This document shows positions 1 through 9,692 of a stretch of 64,000 nt of DNA, piece by piece. The stretch is from assembly GCF_024385605.1 (NCBI RefSeq), contig NZ_JANFOJ010000005.1:62001-126000 (forward strand), written 5' to 3'. This stretch comes from Sporolactobacillus sp. STSJ-5 (GTDB taxonomy: Bacteria; Bacillota; Bacilli; Bacillales; Sporolactobacillaceae). How positions within the stretch are numbered: position 1 is the stretch's first letter; every line of letters begins with the position of its first letter. The notes beneath the pieces were generated by a model. The model searched no databases. It was given only the letters and a program-made list of their open reading frames with translations, and had not been told where the DNA came from. A program made the position numbers and the translations under genes.

Positions 1-998
1 GGAAGCGAGCGACCTTCACGCTTTGCTACCAACTCAACACGTACACCGTTTCTGCCGTCATGCAGCAGCTCGCCTCCCAGATTTTTTGCTTCCACAGTCA
101 GACCGGGGACAACCTCTTTCAATACCTTGCTGATCGCTGTGAACATTGTTTGAAGTATTTCAAACGTTTCCATATCCATTCTTTTGGGTGCATCAATCGG
201 AAAATTGATGACCCCATAGCCCTGCTCATTGGGATTCAAAGTCGTATTTCTGCAATGAATCGGTATCGACAGGTTGGCGAGCGACATTCCCGATTCGTGA
301 TTGCTCAGCACAAACAATCGTCCGGCAAAGATATTTTTGAGTACCTGAAGCAGCGTGAACGGTTCCTGATCAAGAGTCCTTTCAAGCAGATCAAAGCCTT
401 CCTGACGAAAGAAAACAGAGGTACGCTGCTGATAAGCCAACTCAGAGTTGACCTTGAATGCGACCACTAAATTTTCTTTTCTCGATTTTATTTTCGACGC
501 AACCGTATTCGGGGCAAGCTTCTCCTCCCCATCTTTTCGAGTAAAAGCGACCATCGTTTTATAGCGCGCGCCTTTGACCAATTCCTTATAGCGAATTTCT
601 TCATGCGACAAATACACCGGATCAGGACCGCGATCATTTGCCAGATTTACCGCATCATCCGCATCCAGATCCTGCTTTGTCAGTGCCACATCATAGACAG
701 CTTCGTAGCATTGACGCTCCACACAAATCAAAAAGGTGAAAACGAAGCGCACCGTGTCGCTCCGCTGATAGATCAGACGATCAACGCCCGGATCAAGCGG
801 CTGCCCGCAGAGCAGTGCACGAAGCACCTCAAACGCAGACACAACCGCCGTTTTTCCCGAACCGTTTTGCCCATACAATCCGAGCACATCTGCACGCTTC
901 ATTGAACGATTCTTAGAACAAGGAAAATACAATTTGCCTTGAACAACGTTTTTGCAATTATGTACTTCCACACTTGAGACGCGTACTTTTAGATTCAT
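1..998 (-). CDS. AAA-family ATP-binding protein, 3' end outside window
   Basis: Reading leftward from the ATG at 998-996, the frame stays open for about 332 codons and runs off the window, so the C-terminus is missing. GAAGGAG lies just upstream of the start. The N-terminus has the pattern of OLD/RecF-like AAA ATPases: a beta strand, then a Walker A motif GLYGQNGSGKTAV near residues 41-53, followed by a long insert. The Walker B and D-loop region would lie beyond the edge. Family members are often nucleases or phage-defence ATPases, but this fragment does not allow a functional choice. No partner gene is visible upstream; the next gene (1177-1824) is separated by about 180 bp. Confidence 0.75.
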   Translation of the reverse strand, partial: MNLKVRVSSVEVHNCKNVVQGKLYFPCSKNRSMKRADVLGLYGQNGSGKTAVVSAFEVLRALLCGQPLDPGVDRLIYQRSDTVRFVFTFLICVERQCYEAVYDVALTKQDLDADDAVNLANDRGPDPVYLSHEEIRYKELVKGARYKTMVAFTRKDGEEKLAPNTVASKIKSRKENLVVAFKVNSELAYQQRTSVFFRQEGFDLLERTLDQEPFTLLQVLKNIFAGRLFVLSNHESGMSLANLSIPIHCRNTTLNPNEQGYGVINFPIDAPKRMDMETFEILQTMFTAISKVLKEVVPGLTVEAKNLGGELLHDGRNGVRVELVAKREGRSL

Positions 999-1176
999 GA
1001 ATAGTACTCCTTCAAGGACATTTTCGTAACGATAACATAAAACAAATCCTCACAATAAGTATTCTGGGAAAAGGTGGATTGTATACATGAAACTGTCTCA
1101 GTTCATCTTTAATTGCCTGTTAAATAAAGAAACTTGCTCTTTCTTATTAAAAATATGGTTTTCAGATTCAATGATT

Positions 1177-1824
1177 TCATGGCACAATAACAGGTACATT
1201 TATTTCCTTGTTGCGAAATCGAACGGTGCCATCTTTTTGAATGTCATATTGAATTTTTGCGTCATCCAGGCCTCTAAATAAAGCATAACGCGCTTGCTCC
1301 GTTTTATCGCGAATCGTTGAAAGTGAGTAATTAATTGATTTGTTATTCAAGGTATGGGTTCGATTTTGAATTTGGAGTTGCTTAAAAAAATCCAACTGTG
1401 CATCAAGGACTTCTTTAAGTCGTTCTTTTGCTGCAGTGACTGAACGAGGAGCGGATAAACGATCCAATTGTTCTATAGAAGTTTCTGTTTGACTGATTGC
1501 CATCAGCATATAGTCATCGGTTAATTGGCGAGTATTGATTCGATTTACTGCTTCTGAGACACGATTGTTCCCAGCATTGACGAGTTCGCCCGATTGATGG
1601 ACATAATCGGCAACACGATTGTAGCGATGAACTTGATAGTCGTTATAGATGTAACGAGCAATTGAAAGTGCTGATATGACAAGAATAATGACTCCAATCA
1701 CACTGATTCCTTGTTTCACTTTCAGATGATGCCTGACCGGATGATAAATATCATCCTCATAGACGTTTCCTTCTCTTTTCAACTGGTTCATTTGTCTTTT
1801 AAATTTCCTCTGAACGGGGGTCAT
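1177..1824 (-). CDS. Hypothetical single-pass membrane protein
   Basis: The 215-aa product starts at the ATG at 1824, chosen because GAGGAGG sits at the right distance upstream; a longer in-frame extension to 1902 has no such site. A basic cytoplasmic N-terminus (about 45 residues, rich in K/R) is followed by one hydrophobic segment (ISVIGVIILVISALSIARYI) and a predicted extracytoplasmic alpha-helical domain rich in Q, N and E. The layout resembles small envelope proteins of Bacillales, but I recognise no family and propose no function. It is transcribed alone, toward the ATPase gene. Confidence 0.6.
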   Translation of the reverse strand: MTPVQRKFKRQMNQLKREGNVYEDDIYHPVRHHLKVKQGISVIGVIILVISALSIARYIYNDYQVHRYNRVADYVHQSGELVNAGNNRVSEAVNRINTRQLTDDYMLMAISQTETSIEQLDRLSAPRSVTAAKERLKEVLDAQLDFFKQLQIQNRTHTLNNKSINYSLSTIRDKTEQARYALFRGLDDAKIQYDIQKDGTVRFRNKEINVPVIVP

Positions 1825-2004
1825 AAATGTAGCCTCCTCGGCGTGGCGATTATGATGAGAGATTATGTTGGAGTATATTTTGTATTCATTTGTTAGTATC
1901 ATCGCATAATCACCGTTGCAAGTTCAATAGTTTTCAAGACAAATCACACAGTAAAATGGACCTAATATTTATTTTATTATATTTTTCGACTGGTGAAATA
2001 AAAA

Positions 2005-2043
2005 CAGCATCCGCCTCGCGCTTTCACGCGAATTCGGATGCTG
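2005..2043 (-). terminator. Rho-independent terminator of the MHS transporter gene
   Basis: Arms CAGCATCCG (2005-2013) and CGGATGCTG (2035-2043) are perfectly complementary. On the minus strand the stem is followed by TTTTTATTT. It lies 34 bp beyond the stop codon of the transporter gene. Confidence 0.85.
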
Positions 2044-2076
2044 ATTTCTATCTATTAATTTATGAATATGTTTCGC

Positions 2077-3390
2077 TTATTTTTCTTCCAACTCCGCCTC
2101 AATGTATGAGTTCTTCGATGACTCTTGCATGCGCCAATACACGATCAAGCTGACGAAGATGCAGATGGCAACGTAGAAGAAGAACATGGTTTCGATGCCG
2201 ATGCTCTTGAACCATAGGGCGACAAATTCGGCGGTACCGCCAAAGATGGCAACCGTCAGGCCATAGGGAAGCCCGACGCCGAGTGCACGAATTTCGGTTG
2301 GAAACAGTTCGGCTTTAACGATCGCATTGATCGAGGTATAGCCGGTGACGATGACCAAGCCGAGCATCATCAACAGAAACGCGGCAATCACGTTGTGCGA
2401 TGATTGCATGAGTAGGAACAGTGGAACGGTTAGCACAGTCCCTGAGATACCGAAGAAGAACAGCAGCGGACGGCGGCCGATATGATCGGACAACATGCCA
2501 GCAAGCGGCTGCAGGATTAAGAAGATGAGCAGTGCGACAAAATTGATGATGCTGACAACTTCCTTATCCAATCCGACTGAGTTGATCATGAATTTCTGCA
2601 AATACGTTGTGTAGGTGTAAAAAGCGACCGTGCCACCAAGTGTCAGTCCGACAACGGTCAGAACTGCACGAGGATATTTCATCAGTGCTTTGATCGTTCC
2701 TGCGTTCTTTTTCGACTTGCCGGACATCTTTTTAAACTGATCGGATTCATCCATCGACAGTCGGAGCCACAGGACAGCAAGTGCACCAAGCGCTCCGATC
2801 ACAAATGGAATGCGCCAGCCCCATAATTTGAGCTGATCCTCGTTCAGCAGTAATTGAAGCACAATTTGAACACCAAGCGCGACCAATTGACCGCCGACCA
2901 AGGTAACATATTGGAAACTGGAATAGAAACCACGGCGGCCTTTGTTCGCCATTTCAGAAAGATAAGTCGCTGAGGTTCCATACTCACCACCAAGCGACAG
3001 TCCTTGAAAAAGTCGAGCTAAGACAAGAATAATCGGTGCAAAAACACCAATCGTCTGGAAGTTCGGCGTGACAGCGATCACCAGCGATCCGCCGGCCATA
3101 ATTGTAATTGACAGGGTGAGCGCGGCGCGGCGGCCATGACGGTCCGCATAACGGCCCATGATTAAGCTGCCGATCGGCCGCATCAGAAAGCCGATGGCGA
3201 AAATAGCGGCTGTGTTCAGCAGCTGTGATGTTGTATCTCCTGAAGGGAAAAAGTCGGTCGAGAAATATACCGCAAAGGCAGCGTACACGTACCAATCGTA
3301 CCATTCAATCATGTTACCTAATGATCCTTTTAAAATGTTTCCTGCAATACGGCGCGATTCTGCGCGTTCCACATGCTTTACTTCAGCCAC
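2077..3390 (-). CDS. MFS transporter, metabolite:H+ symporter (ProP/KgtP-like) family
   Basis: A 437-aa, 12-TM major facilitator protein. The N-terminal GNMIEWYDWYVYAAFA segment and the loop 2-3 motif GRYADRHGRRAA are hallmarks of the MHS subfamily, whose members import dicarboxylates, citrate, shikimate or osmolytes with protons. The start is taken as the GTG at 3390 because AAAGGAG lies 8 nt upstream; an ATG at 3417 would place that ribosome site inside the gene. It is monocistronic, with its own terminator. The substrate cannot be read from sequence; an organic acid is the default guess. Confidence 0.85.
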   Translation of the reverse strand: MAEVKHVERAESRRIAGNILKGSLGNMIEWYDWYVYAAFAVYFSTDFFPSGDTTSQLLNTAAIFAIGFLMRPIGSLIMGRYADRHGRRAALTLSITIMAGGSLVIAVTPNFQTIGVFAPIILVLARLFQGLSLGGEYGTSATYLSEMANKGRRGFYSSFQYVTLVGGQLVALGVQIVLQLLLNEDQLKLWGWRIPFVIGALGALAVLWLRLSMDESDQFKKMSGKSKKNAGTIKALMKYPRAVLTVVGLTLGGTVAFYTYTTYLQKFMINSVGLDKEVVSIINFVALLIFLILQPLAGMLSDHIGRRPLLFFFGISGTVLTVPLFLLMQSSHNVIAAFLLMMLGLVIVTGYTSINAIVKAELFPTEIRALGVGLPYGLTVAIFGGTAEFVALWFKSIGIETMFFFYVAICIFVSLIVYWRMQESSKNSYIEAELEEK

Positions 3391-3474
3391 ATGAACATCT
3401 CCTTTAAACATGAACATTCAACCGATCTTTATCTATTAATCATGCACGATGAAGAAATAGATTTTCGCTGTCAT

Positions 3475-3514
3475 AAAGTTAACTCTATTAACTACTTTAC
3501 AGGACTCGTCCTGT
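3475..3514. promoter_or_regulatory. Two adjacent inverted repeats upstream of the MHS transporter
   Basis: AAAGTTAA-CTCTA-TTAACT(A)CTTT (3475-3498) is directly followed by ACAGGAC-TC-GTCCTGT (3499-3514). Both are near-perfect dyads about 85-125 bp upstream of the GTG start at 3390, where an operator would be expected. No regulator gene is adjacent. The rest of 3515-3823 is A+T-rich and shows nothing else I can support. Confidence 0.35.
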
Positions 3515-3823
3515 TCAAGGGAAACCATACGCTCAAAAGATTCTAGACGCACAAATTCCACCCAAAACGATGTCCTCTTCTGCACAACATTATCGGTTCA
3601 ATAATCATTCTTTTTTGTTATCATTACAATAACATACAAATCATCATTATTCATCCATTTTGATTAAAATCTTCAATTTTTTTTCATATTCTTATCGTTC
3701 TATTGAAATTTTCTTCAACATTAAAGTTACTAATGAAGGTTTTTCTCCGCAGCCAGGATGAATCAGAGCGCCTCTAAGATCGCCTCGTTTTCCTGTATTC
3801 TTGAGGATTGACATTCCCTAATT

Positions 3824-4109
3824 AGAAAAACCAGGCAAAAAAACGCCTGGTTCTTACTTCCGCAGGAAGTGGTGGCTTTTGCGTTGCATACAGGACGTAT
3901 GCGTACTTAGCGAAAGATCCTTTTACGATACCGGTTTGATTACGCTCCGGTTGCTCGCGATCAACTAGGCACGGCCGCGGGCAGTCTGGAAGCCTCCTTA
4001 AGCAAACTGATGTCTGCGGGGTCTCCCCCTAGCCTGCGATCAACAGAGCCGCTCCGCAGGAGTCTCGCACCTATGCGTTTGGTTCGCAGCCCTTTACTTT
4101 GGTAAAAAT
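3824..4109 (+). repeat. Dispersed non-coding repeat, copy 1 (about 285 bp)
   Basis: This segment is similar over its whole length to 37459-37752, and its first third to 47779-47900. Shared landmarks in order are AGAAAAACC..., CTTACTTCCGCAGGA, a hairpin TTGCGTTGCATACAGGACGTATGCG...AGCGAAAG, then TCTGCGGGGTCTC and a GTCTCGCACCT segment near the end. No conserved reading frame is visible. It lies between the transporter gene and the trans-sulfuration gene. Similar small G+C-rich repeats are scattered in many Bacillus-type genomes; mobility or RNA function is unknown. Confidence 0.7.
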
Positions 4110-4177
4110 CATATACTTTTTTTGCTTTTAAAAAAGGAATCCATTAATGGACTCCCCGCAAAATTAAACCTATTACA

Positions 4178-5362
4178 TTACAACCCTACTTTTTCAAATG
4201 CCTGTGTTAAATCGGCAATAAGATCATTGGCACTCTCAAGTCCGACGCTGAACCGCAAAAATCCGTGTTCACGGAATTCTTCGGGATAAAAATGGATGCG
4301 CTCATCATCAGGACCAGTATACACGATCAAGCTTTCATCGTGTCCAATCGAGACTGCGGATATGATCAGCTTGAGTGAATTCACAAAATCATTGTGACGC
4401 GCAACATCGCCGTTAATACCGAAAGAGAGTACACCGGAGTATAATCCGTGCATCTGCTTCTTAGCAATTGCATGCTGCGGATGGCTCTTGAGTCCGGGAT
4501 AAGCAACAAACGTCACCTCGGGATGGTTTTCCAAAAATTCAGCAATTTTAAGTGCAGTCTCACTATGCTGTTTCATACGCAACGGCAGTGTTACGACACC
4601 GCGTGTTATTAGCCATGCATTGAACGGGCTGATCGCTCCGCCGATATTGACCATTGCTTCACGTTTAATTTTATCAATCAATTCTTTTTTTCCAATCACC
4701 GCTCCGCCCATCGCATCACCGTGACCATTAATGTATTTGGTGAGGCTATGAATGACAAGATCCGCACCCAGTTCGAGCGGCCGCTGAATATACGGTGAGG
4801 CAAACGTACTGTCGACGGAAACCAACGCACCAGCTTCATGAGCGATTTTTGCGATTTCAGCGATATCACTGACACGAGTCGTCGGGTTTCCCGGCGTTTC
4901 CAAATGAATCAGTCTCGTGTTCGGACGAATTGCTTGCCGCACTGCTTCGGGATCCGAAGTATCTACAAGCGAGACTTCAATACCATATTTATCTGGAAAA
5001 TATTCATGGAGCAGACGATAGACCGCTATGTACGAGACATCGGTGCAAATCACATGTGCGTCCTTGTCGATAAAGCTGAAAAAGACGCCTGCAAGTGCCG
5101 CAACTCCCGTCGCGAGTACCACACAATCCTCACCGCCTTCAAGTGAGGCAAGGCGTTCCTGCAAGTATATCTGATTTGCGGAAGTGGTTCGCGTGTAGAT
5201 CAAATTGTTCGGGTCGCTCCAATTGAGTGTCGACGCATCATCCGGCAGCCGGTAACTGTTTGCCATTGTAATTGGTCTGCGAATAGCTCCCGTCTCGCTA
5301 TCGATATCATTACCAACATGAATGCAGCGTGTGATAAAATCGGACTTGCTATAATCAGCCAT
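4178..5362 (-). CDS. Cys/Met metabolism PLP-dependent enzyme (trans-sulfuration family)
   Basis: The 394-aa product matches cystathionine gamma-synthase, gamma-lyase and methionine gamma-lyase relatives in length and motifs. These include the N-terminal TRCIHVGND, the YTRTTSANQIYLQERLASLEGGE region (PLP phosphate and substrate site of the neighbouring subunit), the VDSTFASPYIQRPLELGADL segment and the PLP Schiff-base lysine in SLTKYINGHGD (K209). It would act in the cytoplasm on sulfur amino acids; synthase and lyase cannot be separated by eye. AAGGGG lies in front of the ATG at 5362. It is monocistronic, flanked by repeat copy 1 and the mntH terminator. Confidence 0.85.
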   Translation of the reverse strand: MADYSKSDFITRCIHVGNDIDSETGAIRRPITMANSYRLPDDASTLNWSDPNNLIYTRTTSANQIYLQERLASLEGGEDCVVLATGVAALAGVFFSFIDKDAHVICTDVSYIAVYRLLHEYFPDKYGIEVSLVDTSDPEAVRQAIRPNTRLIHLETPGNPTTRVSDIAEIAKIAHEAGALVSVDSTFASPYIQRPLELGADLVIHSLTKYINGHGDAMGGAVIGKKELIDKIKREAMVNIGGAISPFNAWLITRGVVTLPLRMKQHSETALKIAEFLENHPEVTFVAYPGLKSHPQHAIAKKQMHGLYSGVLSFGINGDVARHNDFVNSLKLIISAVSIGHDESLIVYTGPDDERIHFYPEEFREHGFLRFSVGLESANDLIADLTQAFEKVGL

Positions 5363-5497
5363 ACCTTATCCCCTTTTCTCTCCCCCGACCTTGCTTAGGA
5401 ATCGCGGTCGCTTTGTTAATAATTCCATCGTATAAGTCGTCAGTAAAGAAGTCAATCATTAGTCACAGTATTCAACTATGATTAATGATTTTTCACA

Positions 5498-5535
5498 CAA
5501 AAAATGCGAGCCTCCTTGCATAAGCAGACTCGCAT
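5498..5535 (-). terminator. Rho-independent terminator of mntH
   Basis: ATGCGAG (5504-5510) pairs with CTCGCAT (5529-5535). On the minus strand the stem is followed by TTTTTTGTG. It lies 36 bp past the mntH stop codon. Confidence 0.85.
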
Positions 5536-5570
5536 CTTTACTTTTTCTTCTATAGTATAGTAATTTTTGA

Positions 5571-6938
5571 TCAGCCGCTGAATGTGCCGTAAATCAGGAA
5601 TATGTTTAAACAGGTTAGAATCACGGTAATCACCCATGCCAGATATTTAATCCAAGTAGGATTGGCAAACCTGCCCATCATTTTTTTACTGCTGGTAAAA
5701 ATCGTTAAGGGAATAATAGCGAATGGAAGTTGAATACTGAGAAAAACTTGAGTATAAAGGAGCAGTTGCTCGACCGCTTCCTCTCGTCCTCCGTACAGAA
5801 TGACACAGATGATCACCGGTACAACTGCGATCAGACGAGTGATGATTCGACGCAGCCACATTGGGACTTTCATGCGGATGAAGCCTTCCATGACAATCTG
5901 CCCGGATAGTGTTCCGGTTATTGTGGAATTCTGTCCGGAGGCGAGTAAGGCGATGGCAAAAAGTGTGCTGAGTACCGGACTTGCGATCACGCCGACAATC
6001 TGCGAATTGCCGAGCGCATTGTAGAGATCAGTAAAACGTCCGAGATTACTGGCATGCCCGTAAAACATTGAAGCTCCAAGGATAAGGAGCAGACTGTTAA
6101 TGACAAATGCTACCGACAAACTGACATTGGAGTCAATCGTCGCGAATCGGATCGCTTGTTTCTTTCCTTTATCATTGCGTTCAAACTGGCGCGCTTGAAC
6201 AATCGATGAATGCAGGTACAGGTTATGCGGCATAACCGTTGCTCCCACAATACCGAGTGCGAGTAAAAGGGCACCTTTATCTGACGCAATCGCCGGGCTA
6301 GGCACATAACCAGCAAAAATCTGCCCGGCGGACGGATTAGAAAGCATCACTTCATAAAGGAAAACAACAAGAATCGTAGCGATTAACGTAGCAACGATGG
6401 CTTCAATTTTTCTAAACCCGACTTTCGTCAAGGTAAGCAACAGGAGTACATCAAGCGTCGTAATGAGGACGCCGACAAGAAGCGGAAGTTTAAATAAAAG
6501 TTCAAGTGCGACGGCACCGCCGATGACTTCTGCTATATCGGTCGCCATAATGGCAAGCTCGGTCATGATCCACAACACGATGGAAACCGGCTTATTTGTA
6601 GCCTTTCGCGTGGCTTGAGCAAGATCCATACCTGTGACAATTCCTAATCGTGCCGACATACTTTGCAGCAGCATCGCAATTAAATTCGAGATCAAAATCA
6701 CCGACAGGAGTGTATACGCATATTGCGAACCGCCTTGTATCGACGTGATCCAGTTGCCAGGATCCATGTAGCCGACGGCAACCAGAGCCCCCGGTCCACT
6801 ATAAGCGGCCAGCATTTTCCAAAAGCCCGCTTTCTTAGGCAGCGCGACCGTGTTATTGATTTCTTCCAAGCTCGCTCCGTCTGAGTAATGCATCACATGT
6901 TTTTTCCTGCGCCGATGTAAATCGATTGCATCCTCCAT
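5571..6938 (-). CDS. mntH: Mn2+/H+ symporter of the NRAMP family
   Basis: The 455-aa protein carries the two NRAMP signatures: DPGNW in TM1 and [13 protein letters not shown] in TM6, whose Asp, Asn and Met residues bind the metal. Eleven or so TM segments follow a charged N-terminal tail. The start is the ATG at 6938, 9 nt after AAAGGAG; an upstream ATG at 6980 would precede the predicted transcription start. It imports Mn2+ (and other divalent metals) driven by protons. A probable MntR operator overlaps the promoter, implying repression when Mn is plentiful. Monocistronic. Confidence 0.95.
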   Translation of the reverse strand: MEDAIDLHRRRKKHVMHYSDGASLEEINNTVALPKKAGFWKMLAAYSGPGALVAVGYMDPGNWITSIQGGSQYAYTLLSVILISNLIAMLLQSMSARLGIVTGMDLAQATRKATNKPVSIVLWIMTELAIMATDIAEVIGGAVALELLFKLPLLVGVLITTLDVLLLLTLTKVGFRKIEAIVATLIATILVVFLYEVMLSNPSAGQIFAGYVPSPAIASDKGALLLALGIVGATVMPHNLYLHSSIVQARQFERNDKGKKQAIRFATIDSNVSLSVAFVINSLLLILGASMFYGHASNLGRFTDLYNALGNSQIVGVIASPVLSTLFAIALLASGQNSTITGTLSGQIVMEGFIRMKVPMWLRRIITRLIAVVPVIICVILYGGREEAVEQLLLYTQVFLSIQLPFAIIPLTIFTSSKKMMGRFANPTWIKYLAWVITVILTCLNIFLIYGTFSG

Positions 6939-6971
6939 TTTCTTCAGCTCCTTTGTTTCGTCTGCATCATT

Positions 6972-7000
6972 ATTTTGCATTAAGGAAACATTTTTGTCAA
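6972..7000 (-). promoter_or_regulatory. mntH promoter overlapped by an MntR-like box
   Basis: On the minus strand TTGACA (7000-6995) and CAAAAT (6977-6972) are spaced by 17 bp. Between and across them, read on the plus strand, lies TTTGCATTAAGGAAACA (6974-6990), which resembles the MntR operators of Bacillus mnt genes. The implied start of transcription is near 6966, upstream of the chosen ATG at 6938. Confidence 0.6.
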
Positions 7001-7135
7001 CATGAAATTTGGTCTTTTTTGTTTTTTTGCCCGTCCTTTTTTGAAATAATATTTATTTAGCAAAAAAAAGTAAAAAAATAATGCCCGTGACCCATTGGTC
7101 CGGCACATCACTTTTTAAATAAGATTGTAGATTTT

Positions 7136-8245
7136 TTACAGAGAATAGCCACGCTGCTCCTCTGCGCCTTTGCTTTCTTTTAAGGTTCGCCAATAAATCA
7201 GCTCGGTCATCAAATAAGCAATCGTTGACTCGGCACCTTGGTTTCGGTTGATGCCCTTTTCCTCCAAGCCGTCGCGGCCGCCGCCTTCTGCAGCATCTGC
7301 AACCGGCACATGCAGGTCATTTGCGCCATGGAACCAGTTGCGGCAATTTTCTAGGACTCTGAGATACTTCTCCGGAGTACTGAGAGCAGAGACGGCTTGT
7401 TCTGCGGCAAGCGCCAATTTCATCACTTCAAGCGGCTGCTGATCCCACTGGCTGGCGCATTCTCGCGTGCACCACCCATGATTGCCAATTGGATGAACCA
7501 AACCGTCCTCACGCGTCATTTTGTTTATAAGAAAATCAAGCGATTCTTCCGCAATGAGCAACGTGTCACTGTTTCCACTGACGCTGAACGAATGGAAAAG
7601 TGCCCAGGGCAACACTCCGTTTCCGTAGGTCATGACCGGTTCAAACCAGCGCCAGCTCGTATCTGAGTTACGCTCAAACAGAGCAAGCAGCTTTGCTTCC
7701 AGGTTCTCAATACATTCCGGTGTTTCTTCGCGAACAAAATTTTGAAATTCAGGCGTCCAGCTCAGTTCACCGCAGCGCATGTTGAGCAAGCTTGCTGCCG
7801 AAAGTGCATAGGCCGTTCCGCGCGGAAAGTTTAACTTTTTGACCAATGGAAAGGCCTTTTGAAACAGTGCAGCTGCTGCCCAGCGACTGTCCGGATTCGG
7901 AAGATCCAAGCAGGCAACCGCGCAAGCCCAAAGCGATCGTCCGAGGCAGTCTTCCGAGGGCTGTTCTTCTTCCAATGTTCGATCATAGGCGTAATTATTA
8001 TGAAAATGACCATCCGCTTGCTGCGCGTATTCAAGAAAGGACAGGTAAACCGAAGACAACCGACGCAGCTGCAGGCTTTCCATGCCTTTCAATGGATCTC
8101 CCGCAATAAGCTTCTGCCATTCCGAGACGAGCCACAGTGCGCGGGCATTATCGTCTGTTGAGTAGCCCTCGCTGCGACGCGGAATGTTTCCGAGCGCATG
8201 CTCGACCAGACCTGTATCATCGGTCATCCGTTCCAGATGCGTCAT
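7136..8245 (-). CDS. Probable (alpha/alpha)-barrel glycan-active protein paired with a glycosyltransferase
   Basis: A 369-aa soluble protein rich in W, H and acidic residues, with segments such as EGYSTDDNARALWL, HNNYAYDRTLEEE and GNHGWCTRECASQWDQQPLE. These recall alpha-toroid glycoside hydrolase/phosphorylase-like folds that sit next to GT4 mannosyltransferases and GH130 phosphorylases in other genomes. Its ATG at 8245 follows the stop of the upstream glycosyltransferase by one base, so translation is coupled. I infer a role in handling the same oligosaccharide, perhaps a manno-oligosaccharide. No catalytic residue can be assigned. Confidence 0.6.
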   Translation of the reverse strand: MTHLERMTDDTGLVEHALGNIPRRSEGYSTDDNARALWLVSEWQKLIAGDPLKGMESLQLRRLSSVYLSFLEYAQQADGHFHNNYAYDRTLEEEQPSEDCLGRSLWACAVACLDLPNPDSRWAAAALFQKAFPLVKKLNFPRGTAYALSAASLLNMRCGELSWTPEFQNFVREETPECIENLEAKLLALFERNSDTSWRWFEPVMTYGNGVLPWALFHSFSVSGNSDTLLIAEESLDFLINKMTREDGLVHPIGNHGWCTRECASQWDQQPLEVMKLALAAEQAVSALSTPEKYLRVLENCRNWFHGANDLHVPVADAAEGGGRDGLEEKGINRNQGAESTIAYLMTELIYWRTLKESKGAEEQRGYSL

Positions 8246-8246
8246 T

Positions 8247-9434
8247 TTAATCTTGAGTCTTGGCAATCGATTCCACCCCGATTGACGGTTGGTTCAATAC
8301 TGCTTCCGAAAATACTTTATTGTATTTTTTCCCGACTTGCGGCCAACTCATCGGCAATCCGATATGTGCCATTTTCCGTTGATAAGCGGCAAGCAGCGTC
8401 TCATTTGAAAGTAGCGCATTCATCTTTTCGACCCATCCGGCCTGATCATCATACGCAACAAATAATTCTTCACAGCCCTTGAGCAGATCCTGCGCGTATT
8501 GATACGGTGTTGACAATACCGGCCTGCCTAAGCCGATCGCATAGGCCAAAGTACCGCTCGTGATCTGATCAAGTCCCGGGTAAGGAGTAATGTATAAGTC
8601 GCATGAGGTGATATAGCGGACAAGATCCTGCTCCGTCATGAATTCGTCAATCATTTGTACATGATTTTCCAGATGATGCTGACGGATTAAGGTCTTCAAT
8701 TCCTCACGATAAGATTCTCCTTCCAGCTTTTTCACGTTCGGATGTGTCTGCCCGATAATGACGTAAAGCGCATTCGGCACTTTTTTAACGACTTTGGGAA
8801 GTGCGCGAATGACCGCTTCAATGCCCTTATTTCTACTCAGAAATCCGAAGGTCATGATTACCTTGCGATCCTGCCAGCCGATCTTATTCCGAAAGTCTGC
8901 GCGCTTTTTCATATCCGCAATCGGTGTGCCGTGGGAAATAAATTCAATTTTATCTTTATTAATGTGAAAGCTGTCTTTTAAATAGGAAATGGCTTTATGG
9001 TTCATTACGACGATTTTGTCACTGCGTTCAGCAAGCTCGCGCTGGATTGATGCATAAGGCTCCTCGGGCTTCTTGAAGACCGTGTGAAATGTTGTAACGA
9101 GCGGCTTCTTCAGCGCACGAACAAAATCAAGGATATAATCGCCAGCATTGCCTCCGAAGATACCGAACTCATGTTGAAGTGAGACGACGGACACCGAACT
9201 CTTATTGATTTCCTTAGCTACCCTAAGATAATCCGATCTGTTTTCTCTTTCAATGGACCATTTGAAGAATGAATCATTGGGATACGATGTGTCCTTATCC
9301 TTAATAACGACAACCGGGTCGGCCAAGGACTTGCGCTTCGCCTTCTGCACATTCTGTCTCAAATGATACGTGTATGTGGCAATACCGCACTTCTGGGGAA
9401 GATACGTACTTACATAAGCTACCTGTTCACTCAT
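8247..9434 (-). CDS. Glycosyltransferase family 4 (GT-B)
   Basis: A 395-aa protein with the two-domain GT-B layout. The N-terminal domain begins VAYVSTYLPQKCGIATYTYHL; the C-terminal Rossmann domain carries TFGFLSRNKGIEAVIRALP, the usual donor-binding start of GT4 enzymes, and an acidic PYPGLDQITSGTLAYAIGLG segment corresponding to the EX7E region. The ATG at 9434 is chosen over 9497; AAAGGAG is 13 nt upstream, slightly far. The donor is probably a nucleotide sugar such as GDP-mannose (manC lies elsewhere in the window), but that is inference. It forms an operon with 7136-8245. Confidence 0.8.
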   Translation of the reverse strand: MSEQVAYVSTYLPQKCGIATYTYHLRQNVQKAKRKSLADPVVVIKDKDTSYPNDSFFKWSIERENRSDYLRVAKEINKSSVSVVSLQHEFGIFGGNAGDYILDFVRALKKPLVTTFHTVFKKPEEPYASIQRELAERSDKIVVMNHKAISYLKDSFHINKDKIEFISHGTPIADMKKRADFRNKIGWQDRKVIMTFGFLSRNKGIEAVIRALPKVVKKVPNALYVIIGQTHPNVKKLEGESYREELKTLIRQHHLENHVQMIDEFMTEQDLVRYITSCDLYITPYPGLDQITSGTLAYAIGLGRPVLSTPYQYAQDLLKGCEELFVAYDDQAGWVEKMNALLSNETLLAAYQRKMAHIGLPMSWPQVGKKYNKVFSEAVLNQPSIGVESIAKTQD

Positions 9435-9644
9435 ATCGAAAACCGCGCTCCTTTTAAATTGAACTTCATTGGTGATACAGGAAAGGTAGATTAGCACTCA
9501 CATTGAATGACTGCTAACAATAGTGTAGTCTTTTTTTTCGGAAAATTCAAGGTGTGCATGTCCGACATCACTCATCCCATAGGCGGCCACATGGACGCTA
9601 AGGTAGGCGGATCAATTGAAATTATTATTTTTTAAACGGATTTT

Positions 9645-9685
9645 AAATAAAAAATCCTTCACCTATTTGGCACAGGCAAAGGATT
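9645..9685 (-). terminator. Terminator of the U32 gene pair
   Basis: AATCCTT (9653-9659) pairs with AAGGATT (9679-9685); on the minus strand the stem runs into TTTTTTATTT. It lies directly after the stop at 9693. Confidence 0.8.
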
Positions 9686-9692
9686 AATAAGT

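Noticed and set aside
60-905. Plus-strand frames at 60-470 and 603-905
   Set aside because: They are antisense to a continuous minus-strand ATPase frame with Walker A motif that runs off the window.
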